Below are positions 53,031 to 61,590 of a DNA stretch of 64,000 nucleotides, piece after piece. Each line of letters begins with the position of its first letter. Within the stretch, counting starts at the first letter, position 1. The stretch comes from Desulforamulus aeronauticus DSM 10349 (GTDB lineage: Bacteria > Bacillota > Desulfotomaculia > Desulfotomaculales > Desulfotomaculaceae). A program made the translations under genes and the position numbers. The DNA is taken from contig NZ_FRAR01000022.1 of the NCBI RefSeq assembly GCF_900142375.1, positions 1-64,000 of the forward strand, in the 5' to 3' direction. The notes under the pieces are model-generated. The model was not told the DNA's origin. It made no database searches and saw only the letters and a program-made list of their open reading frames with translations.

Positions 53031-53258
53031 ATGCAAAACTCGTCATTTATTAAGGAACTGGCAAAAGGTTGCCGCACAGTTGAGGATGTTCAAGAGAAAC
53101 TTAAGGGTTTGTTTAAGGACAATGAAATCGTCATTATTGAAAACTTGATGAATTTGCATCTGCTTGGAGATGACCTGTTTACCTTTTGTGCCCTGCCACT
53201 AAAGCATATGGCTGCCGATGGCTCTCCCGTTCGGGCTATCGCTCTTTTGCATGAATAG
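53031..53258 (+). pseudogene. IS256-family transposase N-terminus fused in frame to the duplicated cyclase tail
   Basis: Behind a strong AAGGAGG, the 75-codon frame begins MQNSSFIKELAKGCRTVEDVQEKLKGLFKD, the normal start of IS256-type transposases. At LFKD it switches to the cyclase C-terminus NEIVIIENLMNL to ALLHE. The junction is at TGTTTAAGGACA (53110), which is shared by both parents. The rest of the transposase is missing, so this is a recombination scar. Whether the chimeric peptide is made is unknown. Confidence 0.75.
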
Positions 53259-53375
53259 TGGGGAAACGGTAATACCTTCTCAAAACTCATGGTTATGAAA
53301 GGAGCAAGAAGGCATAAGTCAGTTGGGATAATCAAGAAGATAGTTAAAAACACTATCTAAACTTTAAAAACTAGT
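53110..53375 (+). repeat. 266-bp direct repeat, right copy
   Basis: Matches 49018-49283 over its full length without gaps. It carries the 3' end of the cyclase gene and its downstream sequence. Past it, 131 bases of AT-rich promoter sequence (shortened to 30 bases in the left copy) lead to the DUF2089 gene. Confidence 0.9.
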
Positions 53376-53498
53376 CTACCAATTCCATAATTAAATCAAA
53401 TTTATTATTAATATTTTTAATTTAATTAACAAAAATAATTAACATTATTAATTTAATGGTTGAATTAAAGTGATAGACCTGATATATTAATAATCGAG

Positions 53499-53891
53499 GT
53501 GAGAAACATTAGCTATCCAATTTTAAACCGTTGCCCTGTGTGTGAACATGAAATGATCGTAACCAATTTAGCTTGCCACAACTGCCACACAAAAATTGAA
53601 GGCGAGTTTTTACCTTCTAAGTTTTGCCGCTTACCCCAAGAACAAATAGAATTCATTGAGGTCTTTCTAAAGTGCAGAGGCAGCATTAAAGATGTTGAGA
53701 AAGAACTAGGTATTTCCTATCCCACCGTACGCAACAGACTGGATAGTGTTTTACAAGCCCTTGGTTATGGGACCGATAAAGCAGAATCCACTGTAGAAGC
53801 AACTAACCATCAAAATATTCTGGATGCCCTGGAAAAAGGGGAAATAACCCCTGAAGAAGCGGCTCAGCAATTAAGAAAAGTAAAAAAGTAA
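53499..53891 (+). CDS. DUF2089 family zinc-ribbon/HTH protein
   Basis: A 130-residue probable regulator. RCPVCEHEMIVTNLACHNCHTKIEGEF is a four-Cys zinc ribbon, followed by LPQEQIEFIEVFLKCRGSIKDVEKELGISYPTVRNRLDSVLQALGY, a helix-turn-helix as in DUF2089. A last part (ILDALEKGEITPEEAAQQLRKVKK) is SHOCT-like. Start GTG 53499 or ATT 53508: the ribosome site GAGGTGAG fits ATT better. First gene of an operon with SHOCT, hypothetical and YvlD-type genes. Confidence 0.85.
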   Translation: MRNISYPILNRCPVCEHEMIVTNLACHNCHTKIEGEFLPSKFCRLPQEQIEFIEVFLKCRGSIKDVEKELGISYPTVRNRLDSVLQALGYGTDKAESTVEATNHQNILDALEKGEITPEEAAQQLRKVKK

Positions 53892-53927
53892 TTGGCTAAA
53901 AATATGCTTAAGGATGGTGTAACGTAA

Positions 53928-54344
53928 GTGAGCGATGGAAAAATTAAGATTTTAGAAATGGTTCAAAATGGTACCATCTCTGCCACTGAAGGTTTAGAAC
54001 TATTAAGGGCAATCGATGATAATGATAGTACGGCTGTTACTTCCTCACAGATGAGTGGACGTTTCATAAGAATTCGTGTTTCCAGTGGTCAACATACTAA
54101 GGTAAACGTTAATGTTCCCTTAAGCTTATTAAAAGTGGCCACCAAATTAGCGGATGTTGGATTAAAGTTTATCCCAGCGGAAGCTCGTCTGGAAATGGAA
54201 AAAAAGGGTATTAACCTGCAAGAAATTAATTTTGAAGAATTAATGCAATTAATCGACGAAGGCTTGGTCGATGGCAAACTGGTAGATGTAGATACAGATG
54301 ACCCAAAAGAAGGTCGCACGAAGGTAGAAATCTATGTGGAATAA
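53928..54344 (+). CDS. SHOCT-like domain protein (YvlB-like)
   Basis: A 138-residue protein: KIKILEMVQNGTISATEGLELLRAID is a short SHOCT-like helical pair, then SGRFIRIRVSSGQHTKVNVNVPLSLLKVATKL is a beta-rich part, and NLQEINFEELMQLIDEGLVDGKLVDVD is an acidic end. It resembles the N-terminal part of YvlB/LiaI-LiaF region proteins. GTG 53928 follows AAGGATGG. It overlaps the next gene by 11 bases. Envelope-stress role inferred from the operon. Confidence 0.7.
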   Translation: MSDGKIKILEMVQNGTISATEGLELLRAIDDNDSTAVTSSQMSGRFIRIRVSSGQHTKVNVNVPLSLLKVATKLADVGLKFIPAEARLEMEKKGINLQEINFEELMQLIDEGLVDGKLVDVDTDDPKEGRTKVEIYVE

Positions 54345-54609
54345 GCCCCAAAACCACTTTGTCTTAGTAAAAATCCATCATGGTACCTGGAAATTGACCT
54401 TCCCAATACCTTTATTTATATTTGATGACATAATAAAGTCTGTATTAGATCTAGTAGTTTTGGGGGAATGTTTTACTTCCCGCCTGAAGCTACCGAGAAT
54501 GGCCATTAGTATGGTTTTACAACTGTTTTCCGAAATGCGTCAACTGGGACGGTGGCAACTGGCAGATATAACTTTCCGCCAGGATCAAATCAGTATTTCA
54601 TTTTACTAA
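54334..54609 (+). CDS. Hypothetical protein in the YvlD-type operon
   Basis: A 91-residue protein of unknown family: KIHHGTWKLTFPIPLFIFDDIIKSVLDLVVLGE, then SMVLQLFSEMRQLGRWQLADITFRQDQISISFY. No motif is recognised. It starts at ATG 54334, overlapping the SHOCT gene, and is 12 bases before the YvlD-type gene. Its place suggests a role with the envelope-stress operon. Confidence 0.7.
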   Translation: MWNKPQNHFVLVKIHHGTWKLTFPIPLFIFDDIIKSVLDLVVLGECFTSRLKLPRMAISMVLQLFSEMRQLGRWQLADITFRQDQISISFY

Positions 54610-54621
54610 TGGGGTATTCCT

Positions 54622-54963
54622 ATGAAAAACTTAGTTATCATATGTTTTACTAATGCTCTTGGGTTTTATATTGCAAGTATACTTTTTCCTGCAATATCTT
54701 CATCCTCAATAATTGCGGTACTTTGGGCCAGCTTTCTCCTTGGAATAATTACATTATTTTTGCAACCGATTCTACTTCTTATTTCACTACCAATAAATTT
54801 AATAACCATGGGCTTATTTACATTGGTAATTAATGCAGGGCTTATACAGTTATCGACTTATCTTACTACAGGAATCAGTATACCTACCTTTAAATACGCA
54901 CTTGCAACAGCCGTTATTATATATCTACTAAATAAGGCTAGGTTTACTACAAATTGTAAATAA
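54622..54963 (+). CDS. Phage-holin-4/YvlD-family membrane protein
   Basis: A 113-residue protein with four transmembrane helices: FTNALGFYIASILFPAI, AVLWASFLLGIITLFLQPILLLISLPINLITMGLFTLVINAGLIQL and the last at KYALATAVIIYLL. The pattern LQPILLLISLPINLITMGLF is the YvlD/DUF360 mark. Bacillus YvlD acts in daptomycin or envelope stress. ATG 54622 follows GGGG. Last gene of its operon. Confidence 0.88.
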   Translation: MKNLVIICFTNALGFYIASILFPAISSSSIIAVLWASFLLGIITLFLQPILLLISLPINLITMGLFTLVINAGLIQLSTYLTTGISIPTFKYALATAVIIYLLNKARFTTNCK

Positions 54964-55106
54964 ACTATAACACAACTTTTGAAAAGTATGGCCGCGCCAC
55001 GCTTGGCAGGGAGACCAGACAGGAAGCGAAACCGCCTGTATTGTTGAAATAGAAACAAAAGTTTAATATACTATGGTTAAGGCAACAACGGGTGGGGGGA
55101 CAGCCC

Positions 55107-55580
55107 ATGAACAAAGAAGAACAAGTCATAATGGGTTTCAGAGACTTATTCAACAAGATGGTTTGGCTTAATAAGTTTAAGATGGAAGACAGACTTAAGG
55201 ATTATAAGCCTTCTGAAGTACATTGTATCGAATACATTGGAAGAAATGTAGATTCCAACGTGACAAAGCTTGCGGAGTCTTTTTATATGACTAGAAGTGC
55301 CATAAGTAAAATAACTAAGAAGCTTATCGAAAAAGGCTTTATCGAAAGCTACCAAAAGTCGGATAACAAGAAAGAAATCTATTTTCGCTTGACTCCGCAG
55401 GGGAAAGTAATTAACAAAGTCCATGAGGAATTGCACAAAGAGTTTCGAGAGCGAGATAAAGCTGTATTTGAACAGGTAACCGAGGAACAATTTGACAGTA
55501 TGCTTAGCTTCATGGAAAGGTATAGTAGGCATTTGGATGCAGAAATAAAGAAACTGGGTGTAGATAGTAAGTCGGAATAA
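55107..55580 (+). CDS. MarR-family transcriptional regulator
   Basis: A 157-residue winged-helix repressor. PSEVHCIEYIGRNVDSNVTKLAESFYMTRSAISKITKKLIEKGFIE is the DNA-binding core and DNKKEIYFRLTPQGKVINKV the wing. ATG 55107 follows GGTGGGGGGA. The gene next on the same strand is an MFS drug transporter whose promoter holds a matching dyad, so it is the probable repressor of that transporter. Confidence 0.92.
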   Translation: MNKEEQVIMGFRDLFNKMVWLNKFKMEDRLKDYKPSEVHCIEYIGRNVDSNVTKLAESFYMTRSAISKITKKLIEKGFIESYQKSDNKKEIYFRLTPQGKVINKVHEELHKEFRERDKAVFEQVTEEQFDSMLSFMERYSRHLDAEIKKLGVDSKSE

Positions 55581-55607
55581 ATTTGAATAATGAAAATGAA
55601 ACCACAG

Positions 55608-55643
55608 GCAGCCCAACTCTATTGAGAACAGGCTGCATTTTTA
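55608..55643 (+). terminator. Terminator after marR
   Basis: GCAGCC / GGCTGC hairpin with a 17-nt loop followed by ATTTTTATT. Confidence 0.7.
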
Positions 55644-55658
55644 TTGCAAATTATTTTG

Positions 55659-55710
55659 TTGACACGGAAACAAAATAACGGTACGATAAATTTGTTTCCG
55701 CGGAATCAAA
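55659..55710 (+). promoter_or_regulatory. MFS gene promoter with MarR-type dyad operator
   Basis: TTGACA (55659) and TACGAT (55682), 17-base spacer. GGAAACAAA (55666) and TTTGTTTCC (55691) form a perfect 9+9 inverted repeat over the promoter, and GGAATCAAA (55702) is a third half-site. The dyad covers the -10 box, so a bound repressor would block transcription. Confidence 0.7.
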
Positions 55711-55737
55711 TTCATCGTTTTTGAGGGGAGAGTTTAC

Positions 55738-56979
55738 GTGTTCATATTTAGATCACACAATAAACAGAACACAGAACAAATCGTAGATAAAAAGGCTTTA
55801 CTATTCGGTCTTATGTCCGTGTTTCTCTGTGGAATAGGCTTCGGTATCATAACACCTGTCGTCCCATTCTTAGTACAGCCTTATACCAGCAATCCGGGAG
55901 ATCAAGCTATCATTGTTACGCTGCTGACTTCTGTTTATGCCTTCTGCGTGTTTTTTGCGGCCCCCGGACTTGGAGCTTTGAGCGACAGATATGGCCGTCG
56001 TCCATTGCTCTTAGCATGCCTTTTGGGTTCTGCAATCGGGTACTTGGTTTTTGGCATAGGGGGAGCTCTATGGGTACTATTTGCTGGCCGCATAATAGAA
56101 GGCATAACAGGTGGGAGCATAAGCACTATCTTTGCATATTTTGCAGACATCATTCCCCCAGAACAGAGAACCAAATACTTTGGATGGGTGAGTGCAGTTG
56201 TCGGTGTAGGAACCGTCATCGGTCCAACCCTAGGAGGATTACTTGCCAAGTTTGGTTATTCTGTACCTATGTATTTTGGAGCAATAATAACTTTATTGAA
56301 TGTCGTTTATGGCATCTTATATATGCCTGAGAGCCTTGACAAGAATAATAGACTGAAAAAGATTACCTTTGTAAGACTGAATCCATTTACACAGCTTGTA
56401 AACGTACTTTCCATAAAAAACTTAAAAAGACTACTTGTCTCAGCGTTCTTACTTTGGATACCTAACGGATCTTTACAGGCAATTTTTTCACAATTTATAA
56501 TAGATACTTTCAGTTGGAAGCCTGCACTAATCGGACTTATGTTTTCAATTATAGGCTTCCAAGACATCATTTCACAAGGTTTCATAATGCCAAAGCTTTT
56601 GATAAAACTTAGTGATAAACAGATAACCATTCTCGGCATGGTTTCGGAGATTATAGGCTACAGTTTTATTGCAGCATCAGCTTTGTTCTCATTTTATCCT
56701 CTTTTAATCGCTGGGATGTTTATATTTGGTTTTGGTGATTCGATCTTTGGGCCTTCATTCAACGGGATGCTCTCCAAGTCTGTCGATTCTAGTGAACAAG
56801 GAAGGATTCAAGGGGGGAGCCAATCTATTCAGGCTTTAGCAAGAATGATTGGGCCTATCATCGGAGGTCAAATCTATGTATCACTTGGTCATGCCGCACC
56901 CGCTTTTATGGGTATGATCCTTATAGCAGCGGCAATAGCTGTTTTGTATAAGGGCACGCATGTAAATGGAATAGCATAG
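55738..56979 (+). CDS. MFS drug efflux transporter (TetA-like)
   Basis: A 413-residue protein with twelve predicted helices. GALSDRYGRRPLLLACLLGSAIGYL is the MFS loop 2-3 signature, and GRIIEGITGGSISTIFAYFADIIPP and GWVSAVVGVGTVIGPTLGGLLAKFGY match the 12-helix DHA1 group including TetA. GTG 55738 follows GAGGGGAGAG. Its promoter carries the MarR-type dyad. The drug cannot be named. Confidence 0.92.
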   Translation: MFIFRSHNKQNTEQIVDKKALLFGLMSVFLCGIGFGIITPVVPFLVQPYTSNPGDQAIIVTLLTSVYAFCVFFAAPGLGALSDRYGRRPLLLACLLGSAIGYLVFGIGGALWVLFAGRIIEGITGGSISTIFAYFADIIPPEQRTKYFGWVSAVVGVGTVIGPTLGGLLAKFGYSVPMYFGAIITLLNVVYGILYMPESLDKNNRLKKITFVRLNPFTQLVNVLSIKNLKRLLVSAFLLWIPNGSLQAIFSQFIIDTFSWKPALIGLMFSIIGFQDIISQGFIMPKLLIKLSDKQITILGMVSEIIGYSFIAASALFSFYPLLIAGMFIFGFGDSIFGPSFNGMLSKSVDSSEQGRIQGGSQSIQALARMIGPIIGGQIYVSLGHAAPAFMGMILIAAAIAVLYKGTHVNGIA

Positions 56980-57421
56980 GCTTTACGGACAGAATCCTGC
57001 TGGCTAGTCTATATTATACCTTCCACTGAATCCTGATGAATAATTGGATTAAGCATTAAATCTGACAGATATACCGTTACTGTTGTTAGTTTATTTTGTC
57101 CGTGTATCGCGGTTGTGATATTGACATACCAGGTAACACGCAAAATCGGTGACTGTTAAATAAAAAGTATCTCCAAAATAACTGTTTGATATCTTTTGCA
57201 AGGTAGTTTTGAGAATGAGAACCCCCACCTTTATCACACGACTAAAGGTGGGGGTATTTTATTAGGAGTTAGTACGTTTTATATATGAAATACCCATTGA
57301 TCAAGATTATACCGGTATAGGCAATAGATATTATACACATATTTAGTGCGCTCTTATAATTAAATTAACAAGGTTTTTTATATTGATAAGCCTGTTCCAG
57401 ATAAGTTGGGAGCGTGAACTA
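56980..57421. other. Intergenic region between MFS and EamA genes
   Basis: Holds the strong hairpin at 57221-57262 and AT-rich sequence. No gene, repeat or regulatory array was recognised in the rest. Confidence 0.6.
57221..57262 (+). terminator. Terminator downstream of the MFS gene
   Basis: ACCCCCACCTTTA / TAAAGGTGGGGGT, a 13-bp perfect stem with a 9-nt loop and TTTTATT run. Confidence 0.85.
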
Positions 57422-58354
57422 ATGAAAAATGGTTATGTGTTAATTATATTAGCAGCTTTAGGCTTTGCGGCCTTACCTATATTCATAAAATATGGGTATA
57501 ATGTAGGTTTAACCACAGAGATCATGTTATTTTTGCGATTTTTAATCGCTAGTATTATACTGATTTTTATAATGTTCATAAGCAGAAAAAATGGATTCAA
57601 TATAAATAAATCTTATCTACCTAAATTAGTTGTTCAAGGTTTGGTGTTTTTTGGGAGTTCCTATTGTTATACGTTAGCTATAAAGCATATGTCTGCCACA
57701 ATTACAAATATATTGCTTTATACATACCCACTAATGGTTGTGCTTATGGCAACAATGATCTTTAAAGAAAAGATATCGTTGATTAAGGCGGTAACATTAC
57801 TCATTACGTCTTTAGGTTGCTTAATGGTTATAGATATTATAAATACATCTACACATCAAATTAGTATGTTAGGTATTTTATATGGTATCGGATCAGCGAT
57901 ATTTTATGCAATATATAATATAAACGGGCAGTATCTTTCTAAAACTCTGGAACCAGTGACCATTTCAACCTATACATCGGTTGTTTGCTTATTGGCTACC
58001 ATGGTAGTTTATCCGCCAGTTAATATATTTGCAGGTCATTCCTATCAGGCTATGTGGATGGTTGGTCTGGGAACAGCCATATTATGTACGATTGTACCTC
58101 TTTTTTGTTATCAAAAAGGATTATCATTGTTAGGGGCCAGTCAGGCTTCAATTTTAAGTACCATAGAACCCGTAATAGCAACAGTATTGGCTTTTTTAAT
58201 TTTAGGAGAAACGCTATCAACCATACAACTATCTGGCGCATTTCTTATTATTTCAGGAGGGTTGCTACTTAAATTAGACAAGATTAAACAACCAAGTACT
58301 AGTATAAATTTAACCGCAAGTTTAACGCCCTTTAAACCACAAAAAAAGACATAG
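57422..58354 (+). CDS. EamA/DMT-family transporter
   Basis: A 310-residue membrane permease with ten helices in two EamA repeats: the first has GFAALPIFIKYGYNVGLTTEIMLFLRFL, the second IGSAIFYAIYNINGQYL and QASILSTIEPVIATVLAFLILGE, the usual end of each repeat. ATG 57422 follows TTGGGAGCG; the longer frame has no ribosome site. Substrate unknown, amino acids or metabolites are usual. A terminator follows. Confidence 0.9.
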   Translation: MKNGYVLIILAALGFAALPIFIKYGYNVGLTTEIMLFLRFLIASIILIFIMFISRKNGFNINKSYLPKLVVQGLVFFGSSYCYTLAIKHMSATITNILLYTYPLMVVLMATMIFKEKISLIKAVTLLITSLGCLMVIDIINTSTHQISMLGILYGIGSAIFYAIYNINGQYLSKTLEPVTISTYTSVVCLLATMVVYPPVNIFAGHSYQAMWMVGLGTAILCTIVPLFCYQKGLSLLGASQASILSTIEPVIATVLAFLILGETLSTIQLSGAFLIISGGLLLKLDKIKQPSTSINLTASLTPFKPQKKT

Positions 58355-58387
58355 CATTTCCTCCAAGGAGATGTTATGTCTTTTTTT
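58348..58387 (+). terminator. Terminator after EamA gene
   Basis: GACATAGCAT...ATGTTATGTC hairpin with a CTCCAAGGAG inner helix followed by a nine-T run. Confidence 0.8.
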
Positions 58388-58793
58388 ATGTAATTAAATG
58401 CTAATGCTATAGTATAGATTCAAGACTTATTCAGTCAATGTGCCGAAGAGGGAGAAGCCAGAACTTCACCCATCTGCAATAATAGATAACTTTTCACAGC
58501 CCCTTAAATCTGTAACCTTTGAAAAGAAACCCCATAGCTACGAAAACAGCCCCGGTGGGTCCAGCAACAGCCTGGTTGACCGAGGCAATTAATATACCTG
58601 AAAGAAAGATAACTTCCTACAAATAACATCCGCAGCAAAACCGTACTATATATCATCGAGGGTCTAATTCGAAAACGAAGGCCGGTAAGAAAGTTGCAAA
58701 TTGCTGAAATGGTTTAGGAGAAAAGTTCGTGAAAAATTACAGCCCCCAACAGTCTTGATTTCGGCTGTTGAGGGCTGGTTAGGCAATTATAAT
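58388..58793. other. Intergenic region between two converging EamA genes
   Basis: Contains AGCCC-CC-AACAG / CTGTTGAGGGCT hairpin (58741-58777), which on the minus strand is followed by TAATTTTT and so ends the second EamA gene. No gene is seen in the remainder. Confidence 0.6.
58741..58777 (-). terminator. Terminator of the minus-strand EamA gene
   Basis: Hairpin AGCCC/AACAG with CTGTT/GGGCT; read on the minus strand it runs into a T-rich stretch 17 bases beyond the EamA stop. Confidence 0.6.
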
Positions 58794-59660
58794 CTACATT
58801 TGTGCTTTCTTATTTAGGAAACATTCGCCTATGATCGCTCCACCGATAATCATGATAGCACCACATATTTGAAGTGTGTTCATCGTTTCTTGCAAAAATA
58901 TTGCAGACGATACGACAGCTGTCAGGGGCTCCAGATAACCACAAATTGAAACGGTCTGCACTGGAAGACTGTCGATGGAGGAGAAATACAAATAACAGCC
59001 AATTCCGGTGTTGAGCACGCCAAGGAGAAGAACCCAAATCCAAGCTTCACCGGGAATTTGAATAAGAAGGCCCTGCTTAACCCAGCAAAAAACTGCAACA
59101 GGCAGAAAGCTGATGGTAAGTTGCAGCGTTGAGTTTTCCAATCCTGTGATGTTCTTTGCCTTCTTGTTGAAGATGATCATTAAAGCATACATGAGTGCAC
59201 TCATTCCGCCGCAAAACAGTCCCCAAGCGGTCTTGCCTTCCTGAAATGCCTGCCCATTGACGAATAATATACCACACAGTACCACCATAAACCCAATGAT
59301 TTTCGGATATGTCAGCCTTTCGCGGAACAAAAGCGGTGACAGCACCATCACGATGACAGGGCCGCAATAATATGCCAGAGATGCGATACCAACGCCAATC
59401 TGGTTATATGCTTCATAGAGAAACAACCCGCTTGCTCCCATGGCAATAGCGGATATGGCGAGAAAGAGAAACTGTCGCTTGTGTTGCCAAAATGTGAATT
59501 TTTCTCTTGAAAGCAGAACAATCGCCAACAGAAGGAGACTTCCGATCACTGTCCGTAGGAACACAATCTCATAGCTTGCGAGTGTAATATGACTTACGAC
59601 GACGCCATTGAAACCAAATAGCAGTAGCGCTAAGATGTATTTAAAATACGCCTTTTTCAC
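58794..59660 (-). CDS. EamA/DMT-family transporter
   Basis: A 288-residue permease with ten helices in two repeats; each repeat ends in a form of YCGPVIVMVLSPLLFRERLTYP or LEPLTAVVSSAIFLQETMN, the diagnostic end of EamA repeats. It is divergent from a LysR regulator, 132 bases away, which probably controls it. ATG 59660; AAGGAGAGA precedes it. Only distantly related to the first EamA protein in the window. Confidence 0.9.
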   Translation of the reverse strand: MKKAYFKYILALLLFGFNGVVVSHITLASYEIVFLRTVIGSLLLLAIVLLSREKFTFWQHKRQFLFLAISAIAMGASGLFLYEAYNQIGVGIASLAYYCGPVIVMVLSPLLFRERLTYPKIIGFMVVLCGILFVNGQAFQEGKTAWGLFCGGMSALMYALMIIFNKKAKNITGLENSTLQLTISFLPVAVFCWVKQGLLIQIPGEAWIWVLLLGVLNTGIGCYLYFSSIDSLPVQTVSICGYLEPLTAVVSSAIFLQETMNTLQICGAIMIIGGAIIGECFLNKKAQM

Positions 59661-59792
59661 GGCATTGTCTCTCCTTGATTTGGATTTATGCTTGAAAACA
59701 GTTCTTTATTAGAATATCATCTAGCTATAGTTTTGAAAATCGACTGTTTAGCATGGATATTAGCACAAAACCAGATGCAAGAGGTGTGAACT

Positions 59793-60665
59793 ATGGATAT
59801 GAATCTGCTCAAATATATGGCGTTTATCAAAACAGTAGAGTATGGCAGCTTTACTAAGGCGTCTGAGGTGCTCAACTACTCCCAGTCCGGCATCAGCCGG
59901 ATGATTCGTGATTTGGAGAAGGTGTGGAAGGTCTCCCTGCTGGAACGTGACCGAACCGGCGTCAGGCTGACCTCTGACGGACTGCAGCTGCTGCCATATG
60001 TAAAAAGCATCTATGAGGAGTACCAGAAGCTGCAAATGCAGGTGGACGAGTTGAACGGTCTGCAGTCCGGCATCATCCGCATCGGTACTTTTTCCAGTGC
60101 GGCAACACACTGGATGCCGAAAATAATCAAGGAGTTTCAGAAGGACTATCCCGGTATCGATTATGATCTGCTGCTTGGCGAGTACACGGAGATCGAAGCA
60201 TGGATAAGCGACGGGCACGTGGACTGTGGCTTCCTGCGGCTACCGACCAAGGCGGAATTCGAGACGATAGAGCTTCAGAAGGATAGACTGCTGGTCGTGC
60301 TGCCGGAAGACCACCCACTTGCCGACTGCGACAGATTTCCGGTAGAAGCCCTGTGCAATTACCCGCTTATTCTGTTTGAAAAGACTGTAAAAGCTGAAAC
60401 TGCGGAAATCTTTGAGCGCAATAATCTTGTGCCACATGTACGCTACACAACGTGGGATGATTATGCTATCATGTCGATGGTAGAAAGTGGTCTCGGCATC
60501 AGCATTCTGCCTGAGCTGATTCTGAAAAGGATACCTTATCGCATCGTAGCCAAGGAACTGAGCGTTCCTGCCTATCGCACAATCGGCCTCGCGCTACGGA
60601 GTCAAAAAACTGCTTCCTTGGCCGTCAAGCGTTTTTTAGAGTACCTACCGTTCAGGGATAGCTGA
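59793..60665 (+). CDS. LysR-family transcriptional regulator
   Basis: A 290-residue LysR regulator: the N-terminal HTH is KYMAFIKTVEYGSFTKASEVLNYSQSGISRMIRDLE, followed by a substrate-binding domain with the usual LQSGIIRIGTFSSAATHWMPKIIKEFQ and DHPLADCDRFPVE. ATG 59793 follows GAGGTGTG. It is divergent from the EamA transporter and probably regulates it. The second LysR protein at 61591 is a close relative. Confidence 0.92.
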   Translation: MDMNLLKYMAFIKTVEYGSFTKASEVLNYSQSGISRMIRDLEKVWKVSLLERDRTGVRLTSDGLQLLPYVKSIYEEYQKLQMQVDELNGLQSGIIRIGTFSSAATHWMPKIIKEFQKDYPGIDYDLLLGEYTEIEAWISDGHVDCGFLRLPTKAEFETIELQKDRLLVVLPEDHPLADCDRFPVEALCNYPLILFEKTVKAETAEIFERNNLVPHVRYTTWDDYAIMSMVESGLGISILPELILKRIPYRIVAKELSVPAYRTIGLALRSQKTASLAVKRFLEYLPFRDS

Positions 60666-60745
60666 ATTTACAAATTCCAATTTATTAATGTGTCTGGTGA
60701 ATTGGTATAAGAATACTAAAAAACTTTGTATGTGGGGGATAAGAT

Positions 60746-61186
60746 ATGTGGAAAGAATTCAAAGAATTCGCGTTAAAAGGGAACGTCATTGATTTAGCCA
60801 TTGGTGTGATTATAGGAGGTGCATTTGGTAAAATTGTTACATCTCTAGTCAATGATATAATCATGCCACTGGTAGGCCTCCTAGTTGGTAAAGTGGATTT
60901 TTCTAATTTATTCTTAGTTCTTGGAAATGAACATTTTAAATCCATCGAAGAAGCCAAAAAGGCCGGAGTAGTAACTTTAAATTATGGAATATTTATTAAC
61001 AATATTATCGATTTCTTAATTGTAGCTTTTTCTATTTTCTTTGTAATAAAACAAATAAACCGCCTGTCGAAAGAGAAAGAGAAAGTTTTGGAAGCTCCTT
61101 CTACCAAAATATGTCCTTATTGTTACACCGAAATCCATATTAAGGCATCAAGATGTCCTCATTGTACAGCAATACTCGAAGGTTAA
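60746..61186 (+). CDS. mscL: Large-conductance mechanosensitive channel MscL with zinc ribbon
   Basis: A 146-residue membrane channel that opens under turgor stress. [44 protein letters not shown] is the classical N-terminus and TM1; the second helix is [23 protein letters not shown]. The C-terminus adds a zinc-ribbon-like domain [18 protein letters not shown], absent from most MscL. ATG 60746 follows GTGGGGG. The added domain could bind metal or mediate assembly; this is inferred. Confidence 0.95.
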   Translation: MWKEFKEFALKGNVIDLAIGVIIGGAFGKIVTSLVNDIIMPLVGLLVGKVDFSNLFLVLGNEHFKSIEEAKKAGVVTLNYGIFINNIIDFLIVAFSIFFVIKQINRLSKEKEKVLEAPSTKICPYCYTEIHIKASRCPHCTAILEG

Positions 61187-61325
61187 CTAAGGTACACTAT
61201 AACTTCTATACCCGAGATCATATTCTCAGATAAATTAAAGGTTAATTTTTGATTTCAATAAAATTGAGAGGCATCCTATTGCGTTTTGAAGGTTTAAGTT
61301 AACATAATATATATTAACTAATGAT

Positions 61326-61512
61326 TATGCGCGTTCCATAGCAAAAGAGCGGTTTTTGCTGCGGTGGCAATAGTTGCTGTGGTAATCCCACAGCTCTGGC
61401 GGAATTGCATCCCGGTGAAGTGCTGCTGGATTTAGGCAGTGGGACAGGGGGGGATGTAGTACTATCGACTCGCCGGATGGCCTACGGGCAACGCCTATGG
61501 TTAGTGATTGAT
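61326..61512 (+). pseudogene. arsM: Decayed fragment of arsM
   Basis: About 185 bases resemble the arsM at 19081 (from YARAIS to PTGKAYGL) with the middle (about 20 codons) deleted. The frame YARSIAKE shifts into [43 protein letters not shown], ending at a further shift before GCCTATGG. The SAM loop LDLGSG is recognisable. It is a nonfunctional remnant. The flanks (61187-61325 and 61513-61590) show no gene. Confidence 0.85.
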
Positions 61513-61590
61513 AACCTTCATTAATCACTGAGCTTTTTTCATCTATATTTACGTAGTTTGCCTGGCGTGGGTAGTCACTAGGTAGATGAT

